64,000 nt of DNA. Origin: Paenibacillus alvei DSM 29 (GTDB lineage: Bacteria > Bacillota > Bacilli > Paenibacillales > Paenibacillaceae). Shown one piece after another: positions 53,741 through 62,301 of this stretch. The position numbers were made by a program, and so were the translations under genes. Numbering within the stretch: the first letter of the stretch is position 1; each line of letters begins with the position of its first letter. The stretch spans positions 186,001 through 250,000 of the forward strand of contig NZ_AMBZ01000003.1 in the NCBI RefSeq assembly GCF_000293805.1, read 5' to 3'. The notes below the pieces were generated by a model. The model had not been told where the DNA came from and made no database searches. It saw only the letters and a program-made list of their open reading frames with translations.

Positions 53741-55201
53741 ATGCTTGAACTGACTCCGCATATTGATGATCATTCTTCGGAACCGAAGTATTTGCAATTA
53801 TACAGCTACATAGCGAAGCAAATCTGGAATGGAACATTGACAGCAGGCACGCGGCTTCCATCTATTCGAACATTGGCGGCACATTTGCATCTAAGCCGCA
53901 ATACGGTTGAGGCGGCCTATCAGCAGTTAATTGCAGAAGGGTACGTAGAGAACCGCTCCCGAATTGGTTTGTTCGTCATGCCGATTGAAGGAGGTGTGAA
54001 GCAAGCGGAGAGTGGCGAGAAAGGAGCCGAACGAGAGCTTGAACGAGAGCTGGCGCAGCCATTAACGGCTTCTTTAGATGATGAAAAGGATGTATTCGAT
54101 ACGGATGCAGGAATTGAAATTGATTTTCGTCATGGCAACGTAGACAGGGAAAGGTTCCCGTTGATCGTATGGCGCAAGCTTGCAAATGATTTATTTCGAC
54201 ATAGACGGGATGAGGCGCTTCAATACGGACATCGTCAGGGTGAAGCAGGATTGCGCAGAGCGATTGCTCGATATTTATACCAATCAAGAGGAGTACATTG
54301 TACGCCTGAGCAGATTGTGATGGGGGCTGGCATTCAACAATTGTTGATGCTTATCTGTCAGTTGATTCGCAAAGATACGCATTCCATTGCGATGGAGGAG
54401 CCGGGATATGACGGCGCACGGGCAATTTTTTATCATAATGGTTACGAGATAGTGCCAATTCCACTTGAGGCCGAAGGAATATCTGTACAGCATCTAAGAG
54501 AACAGAGTGCTGGTGCGGTATACGTAACGCCGTCGCATCAGTTTCCTCAAGGCATGGTGATGTCTATCGCGAAGCGGATGCAACTGCTGCAATGGGCGAA
54601 CGATCGGGAAAGCATCATTATCGAGGATGATTATGACGGAGAATTCAAATATGGAGCGAAGCCAGTTCCCTCGCTGCAAGGGCTGGATGGGCATGGCCGG
54701 GTCGTATACGTGGGCACATTCTCCAAGTCCCTGCTTCCTTCCATTCGATTAAGCTATATGGTGCTTCCTCCGTGGCTTCTAGCGCGGTACAGGCTTGAAT
54801 TCGCTGCTTATGAGCAGACGGCCTCAAAGCTGCATCAGATGACAATGGAGCGGTTCATGACAGAAGGGCATTGGGACAAGCATCTGCGGAAAATGCGCAA
54901 GCTGTACCAAGAAAAGCACAGCACACTGTTGACAGCGTTAAGTGAAGAAATGGGCGATCGAGTCCGTGTGATAGGGCAGCATTCCGGACTTCATATCAAG
55001 CTTCAAGTGAAGCATGAATATAGTGAACAGCAATTAATCGATGCGGCAAGAACAGTTGGAGTTAAGGTGTATCCGACCTCGATTTATCGAATTAAGCAGG
55101 AGGAAGACGAACAGCCTTCCTTGCTCATCGGCTTCGGTGGACTCAGTCTGATCCAGATAAGAGAGGGAGTAGAACGACTCAGACAGGCATGGTTTGGATG
55201 A
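53741..55201 (+). CDS. MocR/PdxR-family regulator (GntR helix-turn-helix fused to aminotransferase)
   Basis: 486 residues. GntR winged helix at ~10-80 (GTRLPSIRTLAAHLHLSRNT, VEAAYQQLIAEGYVENRSRIG). A class I aminotransferase-like PLP domain follows (~130-480), with Lys in YVGTFSKSLLPSIRLSYMVLP and the acid IIEDDYDGEFKY. It binds PLP-amino-acid adducts and probably controls the divergent LysE exporter. ATG 53741 follows GAGGTGATGGGGA. A direct repeat GTACT-N3-GTACT at 53663-53675 lies in the intergenic region. Confidence 0.92.
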   Translation: MLELTPHIDDHSSEPKYLQLYSYIAKQIWNGTLTAGTRLPSIRTLAAHLHLSRNTVEAAYQQLIAEGYVENRSRIGLFVMPIEGGVKQAESGEKGAERELERELAQPLTASLDDEKDVFDTDAGIEIDFRHGNVDRERFPLIVWRKLANDLFRHRRDEALQYGHRQGEAGLRRAIARYLYQSRGVHCTPEQIVMGAGIQQLLMLICQLIRKDTHSIAMEEPGYDGARAIFYHNGYEIVPIPLEAEGISVQHLREQSAGAVYVTPSHQFPQGMVMSIAKRMQLLQWANDRESIIIEDDYDGEFKYGAKPVPSLQGLDGHGRVVYVGTFSKSLLPSIRLSYMVLPPWLLARYRLEFAAYEQTASKLHQMTMERFMTEGHWDKHLRKMRKLYQEKHSTLLTALSEEMGDRVRVIGQHSGLHIKLQVKHEYSEQQLIDAARTVGVKVYPTSIYRIKQEEDEQPSLLIGFGGLSLIQIREGVERLRQAWFG

Positions 55202-55284
55202 ATGCCTGATTGCCTGACTTCTGTCAACGACATTCTAAAGGTAAAAAGTTTAGAAGGGAAAAGGGAAGGGACGGGGACGAGCGA

Positions 55285-56130
55285 ATGAACAGCTGGATTA
55301 CATTTGACTTGGATGGAACGTTGATGCAGAATCCATTTGCTGCATGGATCTTTCCGGAGATTACAAGTGTCGTACGGGAGCAATTGCGAACCGGCATTGA
55401 TGTTGACGATGATGCTGGCTTTGATATGGGAAAGCTTCTTTATGAGGAACATCGTAAGCGAATGGAGGCGGGTAAGACAGTTCGCGCTTATGATTGGGAC
55501 GATATGCTGCGGCAAGTGCTTACTGAACTAGGTGCCGAACAAAGTATTGATATTCAGGTAGAGCAGCTTGTACGCAAGCATGCGGTGCCGCCTGCGAAGG
55601 TCTATTTGCTAGAAGGAGGCGTTAAGCCTGTTCTGGAGCAGTTGAGTCAGCACGGATACCGATTGGCGGTAGCAACGAACGGATATTATAAATACCAGTT
55701 TCCAGTGCTTGAAGCTCTAGGCATTGCCCAATATTTCGAGCGAATTGTTACCCCAGAGACTGCAGGAGGCGGCAAACCTGATATGCATATGCTCCATGCT
55801 GTTCGCCAGTACGGTTCAATTGCCGCGCATGTTGGGGATCGGCTGGATCATGATGTGTATATGGCCAATCAATTCGGAACTGCTTCTATCCTGGTGCACC
55901 GCAAGCTGCCGCAGGAATTGCAACAGCTCGCTCCTGAACAACGCATGTATGAACCAGCCTTTGTGCCGATATGCAGCCAACAGCTTCAGCGGGAAAGCCA
56001 GAGCTTGTATACGAAGCTGTTCGGAGATGATGATGGAACGGAACTGCCGGAGCAGATTAGACCCGATTTCGTTATTCGCAGCATTCATGAACTGCCTGCA
56101 TGCTTGGCCGCAATAGCGAACAAAGAGTAG
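55285..56130 (+). CDS. HAD-superfamily hydrolase
   Basis: 281 residues. Nucleophile Asp in ITFDLDGTLMQNPF, Ser/Thr in AVATNGYYKYQFP and acidic HVGDRLDHDVYMANQ mark a HAD phosphatase with an alpha-helical cap (~15-110). A C-terminal ~70-residue extension is unassigned. ATG 55285 has a weak GGGGACGAG site; the frame upstream from 55210 lacks one. Substrate unknown. It converges on the LysR gene with no room for a separate terminator. Confidence 0.88.
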   Translation: MNSWITFDLDGTLMQNPFAAWIFPEITSVVREQLRTGIDVDDDAGFDMGKLLYEEHRKRMEAGKTVRAYDWDDMLRQVLTELGAEQSIDIQVEQLVRKHAVPPAKVYLLEGGVKPVLEQLSQHGYRLAVATNGYYKYQFPVLEALGIAQYFERIVTPETAGGGKPDMHMLHAVRQYGSIAAHVGDRLDHDVYMANQFGTASILVHRKLPQELQQLAPEQRMYEPAFVPICSQQLQRESQSLYTKLFGDDDGTELPEQIRPDFVIRSIHELPACLAAIANKE

Positions 56131-56131
56131 A

Positions 56132-57022
56132 TTACCGCATTTTGAAATGCCGAACCTGTTCGATGAACATCGTCATGGCCATCGTGGCGGAAGCATTATT
56201 GTCTTGGAGGATGTGGAACGCCCGCTTGACGCTCTTGCCCTTAACGTGAACTAAGCGCAGCTCGCCATGTTCCTGCTCTTTACGAATTACCCAATAAGAA
56301 AGCATTGCGATCCCGAGTCCGGCCATGACGGCTTCCTTCACACTTTGACTGCTGTTGAACACATAAGAACGCTTGATGTGCAGCTTCAGATCGCTCATGA
56401 ATTGATCGCTGTAAGCTCTTGTTCCCGAACCCTGCTCACGCAGCACCCATACCTCGTCATGCAGCATGCTCGGCTCGATGGTGGGCATGGAAGCAAATGA
56501 ATGGTTGGGCGATACGACGAGTACCATCTCATCCTCCATGAACGGAGTGCCAAGCTGAAGGTCTTTATATTCGATTTTGCCTTCTACAAGCCCGATATCC
56601 AACTCATTCGCACGTACGGATTGGGCAATTTGTTCGGTGTTGGCGATTGTCACTTGGACATCTACGCTCGGGTATTGACGAGCGAATGAAGCCACGATAC
56701 GAGGCAATATATATTCTCCAATCGTGAAACTGGCTCCGATCCGCAGTGATCCTGTAACCTCATCCCGAAGCAGGCCGATGTCTTCGCGTGCCGCTTCATA
56801 ACGGGCAATCATTTCCTTGGCATGCTTATATAATATCTCTCCAGCTTCGGTCAACTTAACATGCTTAGGGGAGCGGTGAATGAGCTGCACCCCGAACTCT
56901 TGCTCCAAGTTGCGGATATGCTGGCTGACGCCGGGCTGAGACAGATGGAGCAGCTCGGCGGCTCGCGAGAAATTGCGCTGTTCCACGACCGCTACATATA
57001 CCTTCATTGTATCTACAATCAT
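56132..57022 (-). CDS. LysR-family transcriptional regulator (YeiE/CysL type)
   Basis: 296 residues from the ATG at 57022, chosen because GGAGG lies 12 bases upstream; ATG 57055 is an alternative. N-terminal helix-turn-helix (MKVYVAVVEQRNFSRAAELL, HLSQPGVSQHIRNLEQEFGV), then the substrate-binding fold. In E. coli yeiE is divergent from yeiH, and a YeiH-type gene lies downstream here at 59682, so the two were probably neighbours before other elements came between. It may respond to a sulfur compound. Confidence 0.88.
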   Translation of the reverse strand: MIVDTMKVYVAVVEQRNFSRAAELLHLSQPGVSQHIRNLEQEFGVQLIHRSPKHVKLTEAGEILYKHAKEMIARYEAAREDIGLLRDEVTGSLRIGASFTIGEYILPRIVASFARQYPSVDVQVTIANTEQIAQSVRANELDIGLVEGKIEYKDLQLGTPFMEDEMVLVVSPNHSFASMPTIEPSMLHDEVWVLREQGSGTRAYSDQFMSDLKLHIKRSYVFNSSQSVKEAVMAGLGIAMLSYWVIRKEQEHGELRLVHVKGKSVKRAFHILQDNNASATMAMTMFIEQVRHFKMR

Positions 57023-57067
57023 AGGGTGAACGAACCTCCGTGAATTCTTATCCATGAAAAATGAGAT

Positions 57068-57420
57068 CTATAATCGGCTCAAATGAGTATCTTTGATGTT
57101 GTCGCATACTTTAAACCATATCCAAGCATTCGATCCATGCCAATATGGGCCGTCCATATGATCCCCACTGCTAAGACCGCTTGATTGGACAACAGAAATC
57201 CGCACATCACGGTTGCGAGTGATACACTGTACGTATGGAGTACATTATAAATAAAAGCGCCTGCTTTATTACTAACGACATAACCGATCATGGATACATC
57301 GGGAACAAACAACAAAGCAAAAAACAGCAGCCAGTTAAATTGATGATATTCGTAAAAATAGATGCATCCTAATAATACGAACAATCCTTCTACATGTAAT
57401 AATGCTTTACTTCCTGTCAT
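57068..57420 (-). pseudogene. DUF4260 family membrane protein, last residues frameshifted
   Basis: About 115 residues with three to four membrane segments and the DUF4260 hallmarks: LLFFALLFVPDVSMIGYVVS, FIYNVLHTYS, WTAHIGMDRMLGYGLKY. The open frame ends at 57079 with TSKILI. One added base at about 57096 gives TFKDTHLSRL and a stop at 57068, which is how this family normally ends. The change affects only the last ~9 residues, so the protein may still work, or the base was missed in sequencing. Role unknown. Confidence 0.75.
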
Positions 57421-57560
57421 TTATTATCCTCCAATCTTGTTGTAAAGGTAAACTCTTGCGCAATCATTGCCGGCAGGGTAAGAGTGGGCAGAGGCAGTTT
57501 TTGAAGAAAAGGTGTGATTTTGCAAGTTGATTCGCAGCAGCAATAAGGTATAATATGTAA

Positions 57561-57695
57561 TAAGAGAGATACAATGAATAAAGGGATCGTGTTGGTAGCA
57601 CGATCCCTGTACAACGGCCGCATGTAAGAACGGTCGGCTGCAAAGACGGACATGAAATAGACCGATACCTTGCTACGGGGCGGTCTATTTCCGTT
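57561..57695 (+). ncRNA. Probable antisense antitoxin RNA of a type I system
   Basis: Promoter TTGATT (57527-57532), 16-base spacer, TATAAT (57549-57554). A transcript from about 57561 would run under the 3' end of the toxin gene. It contains a GGGATCGTG/CACGATCCC hairpin (~57580-57606) and ends with AATAGACCG/CGGTCTATT (57656-57689), a hairpin shared with the toxin message, followed by TTTCCGTTT. The layout is like RatA/txpA. Ends are estimated. Confidence 0.55.
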
Positions 57696-57768
57696 TATTA
57701 AACGATAACAGCGCTACAATAAGCGTACCAAAGCTAATCATTAGCGTTAGTGCTTCGAACACTGTCAT
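57685..57768 (-). CDS. Holin-like type I toxin peptide (27 residues)
   Basis: The peptide opens MTVFEALTLMISFGTLIVAL and ends LSFNKRK: one membrane helix with a basic tail. This is the pattern of the 'putative holin-like toxin' family of Firmicutes. The ATG at 57768 is 8 bases from GGGAGG; an in-frame ATG at 57774 is too close to the ribosome site. A -10 (TATGAT, minus strand) lies at 57834-57839, giving a ~60-base leader. Overexpressed relatives damage the membrane; an antisense RNA normally blocks them. Confidence 0.8.
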   Translation of the reverse strand: MTVFEALTLMISFGTLIVALLSFNKRK

Positions 57769-57864
57769 GGGCATCACCTCCCGTCAGGGAGACTAGCCGA
57801 CCGCCCTTCATGCCGAATCAGTTGTACTCTTGTATCATACCATAATTTTCTATAGTCAGAATAT

Positions 57865-57873
57865 ATAATTGCA
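57865..57873. repeat. Target-site duplication, left copy
   Basis: ATAATTGCA directly before the left end of the IS element; identical to 59355-59363. Confidence 0.9.
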
Positions 57874-59354
57874 CAATAGCGTTGCATTAAATTTCAGACC
57901 TAATTACAAATTCTAAATTGTACTAAAAATGTTAAATTATCGACGTCCATTCAAAGAAAAAATCTCCATAATTAGGGGAGCAGGTAGTCCTGTCCAAATC
58001 CCTAATCATAGGAGATCGTACATGGACAAGGATACACTACTTTCATCATTTGGTAAATGGGTCGCACCACTAAATGCACAAATCATTTCAGATTGGACGG
58101 ATAAAACCGGCGAAGATAAGTACGTTAAAAAGCTGCATTCACTGGCCTATCTCTTGATCTTTATGGATGCACAGCTGCAGCAGCGAGACTGTTTACGAAC
58201 TATCGTTACTGAATTGCAGTGTAACGAAGCGTTCCAGAAAGAACTTGGAATTACGTCCATAAGCACCTCACAGCTATCAAGGAAAAACAACAAGCTTTCC
58301 AGTGAGGTTTTGCAAAGCATATTTGCGGATCTGGTCTTGAAAATCAGCGAGCACAGCCGTCCTGCTTCAGGGCGAATCGGCACAGTAAAATTGCTAGATT
58401 CCACGACGATGAGCCTATGTTTAAGTAAATACAAATGGGCAACGTACCGAAAAACAAAATCCGGTGTCAAACTTCATTTGCGAGTAACCTTTTGCGATCC
58501 GGACACGGTTTATCCAGAAAAGGCAGTGCTTACACCTGCGAAGCCTGCGGATCGTACTCAAATGGATGCTCTTATTGATGAAACCGGAGCCACCTATGTG
58601 TTCGATCGCGGCTATGTCGATTACAAGAAGTATGATCATTACTGCAGGGAAGGCATTTTTTTCGTAACTCGTTTGAAGAACAACGCGGTCGTGGAGACGC
58701 TCTCCGAATTTCCAGTAGCCGAAAACTCCTTGATCCATCGGGATCAAATGGTTCGAATCGGTAAAGGAAAGAAACAGATGGAAGAGGCATTGCGACTTGT
58801 AGAAACGACCGATTTAAAGGGTAAGCTGATCCGCATCATTAGCAATCGCTTTGATTTAACAGCAGAAGAGATCAGTGAGCTGTATCGCAATCGTTGGAAG
58901 ATAGAAACATTCTTCCGTTGGGTTAAACAGCATCTGAAGCTGACGCGTTTCTATGGAGAGCAAGAGAACGCGGTATGGAATCAGATCCTCATTTGTTTGA
59001 TCGCATATAGCCTTCAGCTCTTGATGAAAATGGAGCTTGGTACAACGAAGAGCTTATTAGATCTACATCGACTACTTATCTCAATGCTGTATCAGCCCTG
59101 GGAAACGTTCAGAGAAGCTGTTTTTCGGAAGCCTGCTCGCACTTCCAAAGGTCGGCAGAAAGTCGTAAAGACCTAAGATTCAGGAAAATAGTTCCTTGAA
59201 ATGATAGATATTACCAAATGGGCGCGGCTACTTGCTTTCATAGAACCCTTAACTTTTTGGCTTATATGAAAGCAAGAAAACTGTAAATTATTTTATCTGC
59301 AACAATATCTTTCCTTTAATATTTGCAGTGGGATTCTTTTATGCAACGCTATTG
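57874..59354 (+). mobile_element. Intact IS4-family insertion sequence, 1481 bp
   Basis: Both ends carry CAATAGCGTTGCAT as an inverted repeat (14 bases perfect, at 57874 and ending 59354). A single transposase gene fills the inside. The 9-bp direct repeats ATAATTGCA on both sides are perfect, which indicates a recent insertion. It landed between the toxin promoter and the yeiH-like gene. Confidence 0.93.
58022..59176 (+). CDS. IS4-family DDE transposase
   Basis: 384 residues from ATG 58022, preceded by AGGAGATC. DDE residues: Asp in KLLDSTTMSLC, Asp in YVFDRGYVDYKKYD, and Glu in the IS4 signature YRNRWKIETFFRWVKQHL (Y-x2-R-x3-E-x6-K). Complete and apparently functional. It cuts and pastes the element by recognising the CAATAGCG ends. 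Confidence 0.94.
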   Translation: MDKDTLLSSFGKWVAPLNAQIISDWTDKTGEDKYVKKLHSLAYLLIFMDAQLQQRDCLRTIVTELQCNEAFQKELGITSISTSQLSRKNNKLSSEVLQSIFADLVLKISEHSRPASGRIGTVKLLDSTTMSLCLSKYKWATYRKTKSGVKLHLRVTFCDPDTVYPEKAVLTPAKPADRTQMDALIDETGATYVFDRGYVDYKKYDHYCREGIFFVTRLKNNAVVETLSEFPVAENSLIHRDQMVRIGKGKKQMEEALRLVETTDLKGKLIRIISNRFDLTAEEISELYRNRWKIETFFRWVKQHLKLTRFYGEQENAVWNQILICLIAYSLQLLMKMELGTTKSLLDLHRLLISMLYQPWETFREAVFRKPARTSKGRQKVVKT

Positions 59355-59363
59355 ATAATTGCA
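59355..59363. repeat. Target-site duplication, right copy
   Basis: ATAATTGCA directly after the right end of the IS element. Confidence 0.9.
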
Positions 59364-59681
59364 TGTTTCGCAATATACGATATATTGAGCGGACTAACCC
59401 TAACTATGAGACCATTCAAGCACCTCCATGGATAAGTTCTTCTATCGCAAGATGGGAAGACAGCCTGGAGGTGTTTTGCATTTATCATGAACATGCTTGG
59501 CAAATAGCCAACATCAACGGATAGAGGCACCATAAATGCTATCTATGAATAGATAAATATAATGACAATAAGTTTTCCTTATGCTAGGGATTGCATATCC
59601 GTATTTCCCCTTGCGAGCGAAGCCATTTATAGTAATCATCGTAAGGATCAGGCTGCGCCTGCTGAAAGATGGGGGATGGAT
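59364..59681 (+). other. Leader of yeiH-like gene with hairpin
   Basis: CACCTCCA at 59421-59428 and TGGAGGTG at 59466-59473 form a hairpin with inner pairing (CTTC/GAAG), followed by TTTTGC, so it looks like a terminator or attenuator. A TATAAT-like -10 sits near 59556. No coding frame I can support before 59682. Confidence 0.45.
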
Positions 59682-60734
59682 ATGAATAACGGGGAAGTGC
59701 TCCTGGCCACGAAGCCGAAGCGAAATAAACAATATAGCGGATTTGCGCTTGGGATTGCTTTGACGCTAATTATCGCAGTTGCAGCGAAGCTGCTTGCAGG
59801 ATTGCCGTTCCTTAGCATTATGGGACAGCTTGTCATCGCAATACTGATTGGCATCATGTGGCGCGCCACAATCGGGGTGCCTGAACAAATCATAGCGGGA
59901 ACGAACTTTTCAAGTAAGAAGCTGCTCCGGCTTGGAATCATTCTGCTCGGAATGCGCTTGGATCTCATGGATATTGTACGTGCTGGCCCGAAGGTTTTCT
60001 TTATCGCAGTACTCGTAATTGCATTTACCTTGTCAGTCGTATATGGGCTTACGAGACTGTTCAAGGTGGATAAGCGACTCGGTATACTGACGGCATGTGG
60101 AACGGCGATTTGTGGAGCGGCGGCCGTAGTGGCGATAGCACCGCAAATTAAAGCGAAAGATGAGGAGACGGCAATCGGCGCGGCCATGGTTGCGATTTTA
60201 GGAACTATTTTTACACTTGCCTATACATTCTTGTTTCCGATCCTCGGTTTTTCGGATAATGGATACGGCGTTTTTGCCGGAGCGACGCTGCACGAGATTG
60301 CCCACGTGATAGCAGCGGCAGACCCAGGGGGAAGCGCGGCGGTCGATATGGCCGTTATTGTGAAGCTGACACGTGTAGCACTGCTTGTGCCTGTAGCGAT
60401 TCTCATTGGCATTTGGTCGTCGCGTGAGAGCCGCAGGGAAACGGGAGAAGGGGCTGGAGCAAAGAAAGCAAAAGTGCCAATTCCTTGGTTCATTCTCGGA
60501 TTCCTGCTTGTCAGCGGCTTTAATTCACTGGGAATTGTACCAGAAGCAATTGCTGGATATATTGTTATTGCGGCTTACATGCTCATTGCTATGGCGATGG
60601 CTGGGCTTGGCTTGAATGTCGATCTCGCAGCGTTCCGCAGACTTGGGATGAAGTCGTTCGCGGCGGGATTCATTGGCTCCGTTCTGTTGTCCTTTCTTGG
60701 CTTCGGGCTAGTGCATTGGTTCGGCTTGGCATAA
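59682..60734 (+). CDS. YeiH/UPF0324-family putative sulfate exporter
   Basis: 350 residues with about ten membrane segments. Family hallmarks: [55 protein letters not shown], and [17 protein letters not shown] near the end. Members are proposed sulfur-compound exporters; direct proof is limited. ATG 59682 is 6 bases from GGGGG; ATG 59676 is the alternative. Its expected LysR regulator is at 56132, now 2.7 kb away because of the intervening genes and IS. Confidence 0.9.
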   Translation: MNNGEVLLATKPKRNKQYSGFALGIALTLIIAVAAKLLAGLPFLSIMGQLVIAILIGIMWRATIGVPEQIIAGTNFSSKKLLRLGIILLGMRLDLMDIVRAGPKVFFIAVLVIAFTLSVVYGLTRLFKVDKRLGILTACGTAICGAAAVVAIAPQIKAKDEETAIGAAMVAILGTIFTLAYTFLFPILGFSDNGYGVFAGATLHEIAHVIAAADPGGSAAVDMAVIVKLTRVALLVPVAILIGIWSSRESRRETGEGAGAKKAKVPIPWFILGFLLVSGFNSLGIVPEAIAGYIVIAAYMLIAMAMAGLGLNVDLAAFRRLGMKSFAAGFIGSVLLSFLGFGLVHWFGLA

Positions 60735-60780
60735 ATAAATATTTACTAGTAATAAGATATGTGAAAGAACTTTTACAAGA

Positions 60781-60816
60781 GGTCAACACACCAACACATT
60801 GGTTGTTGACCTTTTT
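60781..60816 (+). terminator. Rho-independent terminator after yeiH-like gene
   Basis: GGTCAACA at 60781 pairs with TTGACC ending 60811 (inner CCAA/TTGG), followed by TTTTT. Confidence 0.8.
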
Positions 60817-60840
60817 GCTTTATTATCATTCTGCCCTGAA

Positions 60841-60870
60841 CAAAAAATAGACGCCCAATTGCTGAGCGTC
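60841..60870 (-). terminator. Terminator of ald
   Basis: On the minus strand GACGC...GCGTC (60870 to 60850) followed by TATTTTTTG. It lies 71 bases downstream of the ald stop. Confidence 0.65.
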
Positions 60871-60940
60871 CCAAGCACAGAATATGACTATGACATCTCC
60901 TGAGGGGGAGAATGCAAGATATATTGTTTGCCGCTACATT

Positions 60941-62071
60941 CTAAATCACGCTTGCATTATGCAGCGCCTCTTCCACTGGCACATAAGGAAGAGCAAGATC
61001 ACGAGCGACTGCTTCGTATGTGATGGAGCCTCCGGCTGTATTGACGCCGCGCATAAGCGGTTGACTGTTCTGCAATGCTCTGCCGAGCCCAAGATTCGCA
61101 ATGCTGAGTGCATAAGGAACGGTAACATTCGTAAGCGCCATCGTTGATGTGCGCGGCACAGCACCAGGCATATTTGCTACAGCGTAGTGAACGACACCAT
61201 GCTTGACGTAAATCGGATCGTCATGAGTCGTAATGCGATCAACCGTCTCGAAAATGCCGCCTTGATCGATTGCGACATCGATGACGACAGAACCAGGCTG
61301 CATGGAGCGAATCATCTCTTCCGTGACAAGTTTCGGCGCTTTCGCACCCGGAATGAGAACTGCACCGATAACCAAGTCGGATTCGGCTACAGACTCAGCT
61401 ATCGTGAGCGGGTTGGACATTAATGTATTTACGCTGGAGCCGAACAGATCATCCAGTTGGCGCAGTCGATCTGCGTTCATATCGATAATGGTGACGTCTG
61501 CTCCAAGACCCACTGCGATCTTGGCTGCATTTGTACCGACAACACCACCGCCAATTACTGTAACCTTGCCGCGACGTACGCCTGGAACACCGCCAAGCAG
61601 GATTCCGATGCCGCCATGCGGCTTTTCAAGGAACTGTGCGCCAATTTGGGCTGACATACGGCCAGCCACTTCACTCATCGGAGTGAGCAGAGGCAGTGTG
61701 CGGTTGATTTCAACGGTCTCATAGGCGAGAGCCGTTACTTTGTGCTCGATTAAGGCGCGAGCCAATTCAGGTTCAGCCGCCAGGTGCAAATACGTGAACA
61801 AGATGAGCCCTGGACGGAAATAACCGTACTCGGATGACAGGGGCTCCTTCACTTTCATAATCATATCTGCCTGTGCCCATACTTCTGCTGCACTAGGGAT
61901 AATAGTTGCTCCTGCCTGTTCATAAGAGGCATTGTCGAAACCGCTTCCAATTCCAGCGTCATGTTCGATAATGACACGATGGCCGGCTTTATGGAATGCA
62001 GCTACACCAGCGGGGGTGAGCGCAACGCGATTTTCGTTATTTTTAATTTCCATAGGAATTCCGATTATCAT
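60941..62071 (-). CDS. ald: Alanine dehydrogenase
   Basis: 376 residues. Oxidises L-alanine to pyruvate and ammonia with NAD+. Family motifs: [34 protein letters not shown] (catalytic Lys), TYLHLAAE (His), the NAD site [15 protein letters not shown], and [14 protein letters not shown] (Asp). GGAGG precedes ATG 62071. The AdeR-like regulator gene is directly upstream on the same strand. Supports use of alanine, also in sporulation. Confidence 0.97.
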   Translation of the reverse strand: MIIGIPMEIKNNENRVALTPAGVAAFHKAGHRVIIEHDAGIGSGFDNASYEQAGATIIPSAAEVWAQADMIMKVKEPLSSEYGYFRPGLILFTYLHLAAEPELARALIEHKVTALAYETVEINRTLPLLTPMSEVAGRMSAQIGAQFLEKPHGGIGILLGGVPGVRRGKVTVIGGGVVGTNAAKIAVGLGADVTIIDMNADRLRQLDDLFGSSVNTLMSNPLTIAESVAESDLVIGAVLIPGAKAPKLVTEEMIRSMQPGSVVIDVAIDQGGIFETVDRITTHDDPIYVKHGVVHYAVANMPGAVPRTSTMALTNVTVPYALSIANLGLGRALQNSQPLMRGVNTAGGSITYEAVARDLALPYVPVEEALHNASVI

Positions 62072-62301
62072 TGCATAGCCTCCTCATATATCCTGAACCT
62101 GTTTGGTTATCCAATTAAAGTATAATTCGTCGATCACGCTTGCGCTTTGTTGCAAGCTCCAAAAAAATACCCTGTCCTTGTGTATTTCCCACAAAGCCAG
62201 GGACAATTGCGTATCGGTAATCGATCGCAGGGAAGGTTGGCAACGGATGACGTGTTACGTAGATTCGTTGTCCTTGTTTATCGTTGCCAATCGATGCAAT
62301 T
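62072..62301. other. Gap between ald and its regulator gene
   Basis: On the minus strand a frame without a start codon reads IKIASIGNDKQGQRIYVTRH, PLPTFPAIDYRYAIVPGFVG, to a stop at 62115. It looks protein-like but I recognise nothing in it. The ald promoter should also be here. Confidence 0.3.

Noticed and set aside
57417..57653. 78-codon minus-strand frame upstream of the DUF4260 gene
   Set aside because: Overlaps the antisense-RNA promoter and hairpin; composition is not protein-like and no ribosome site is seen.
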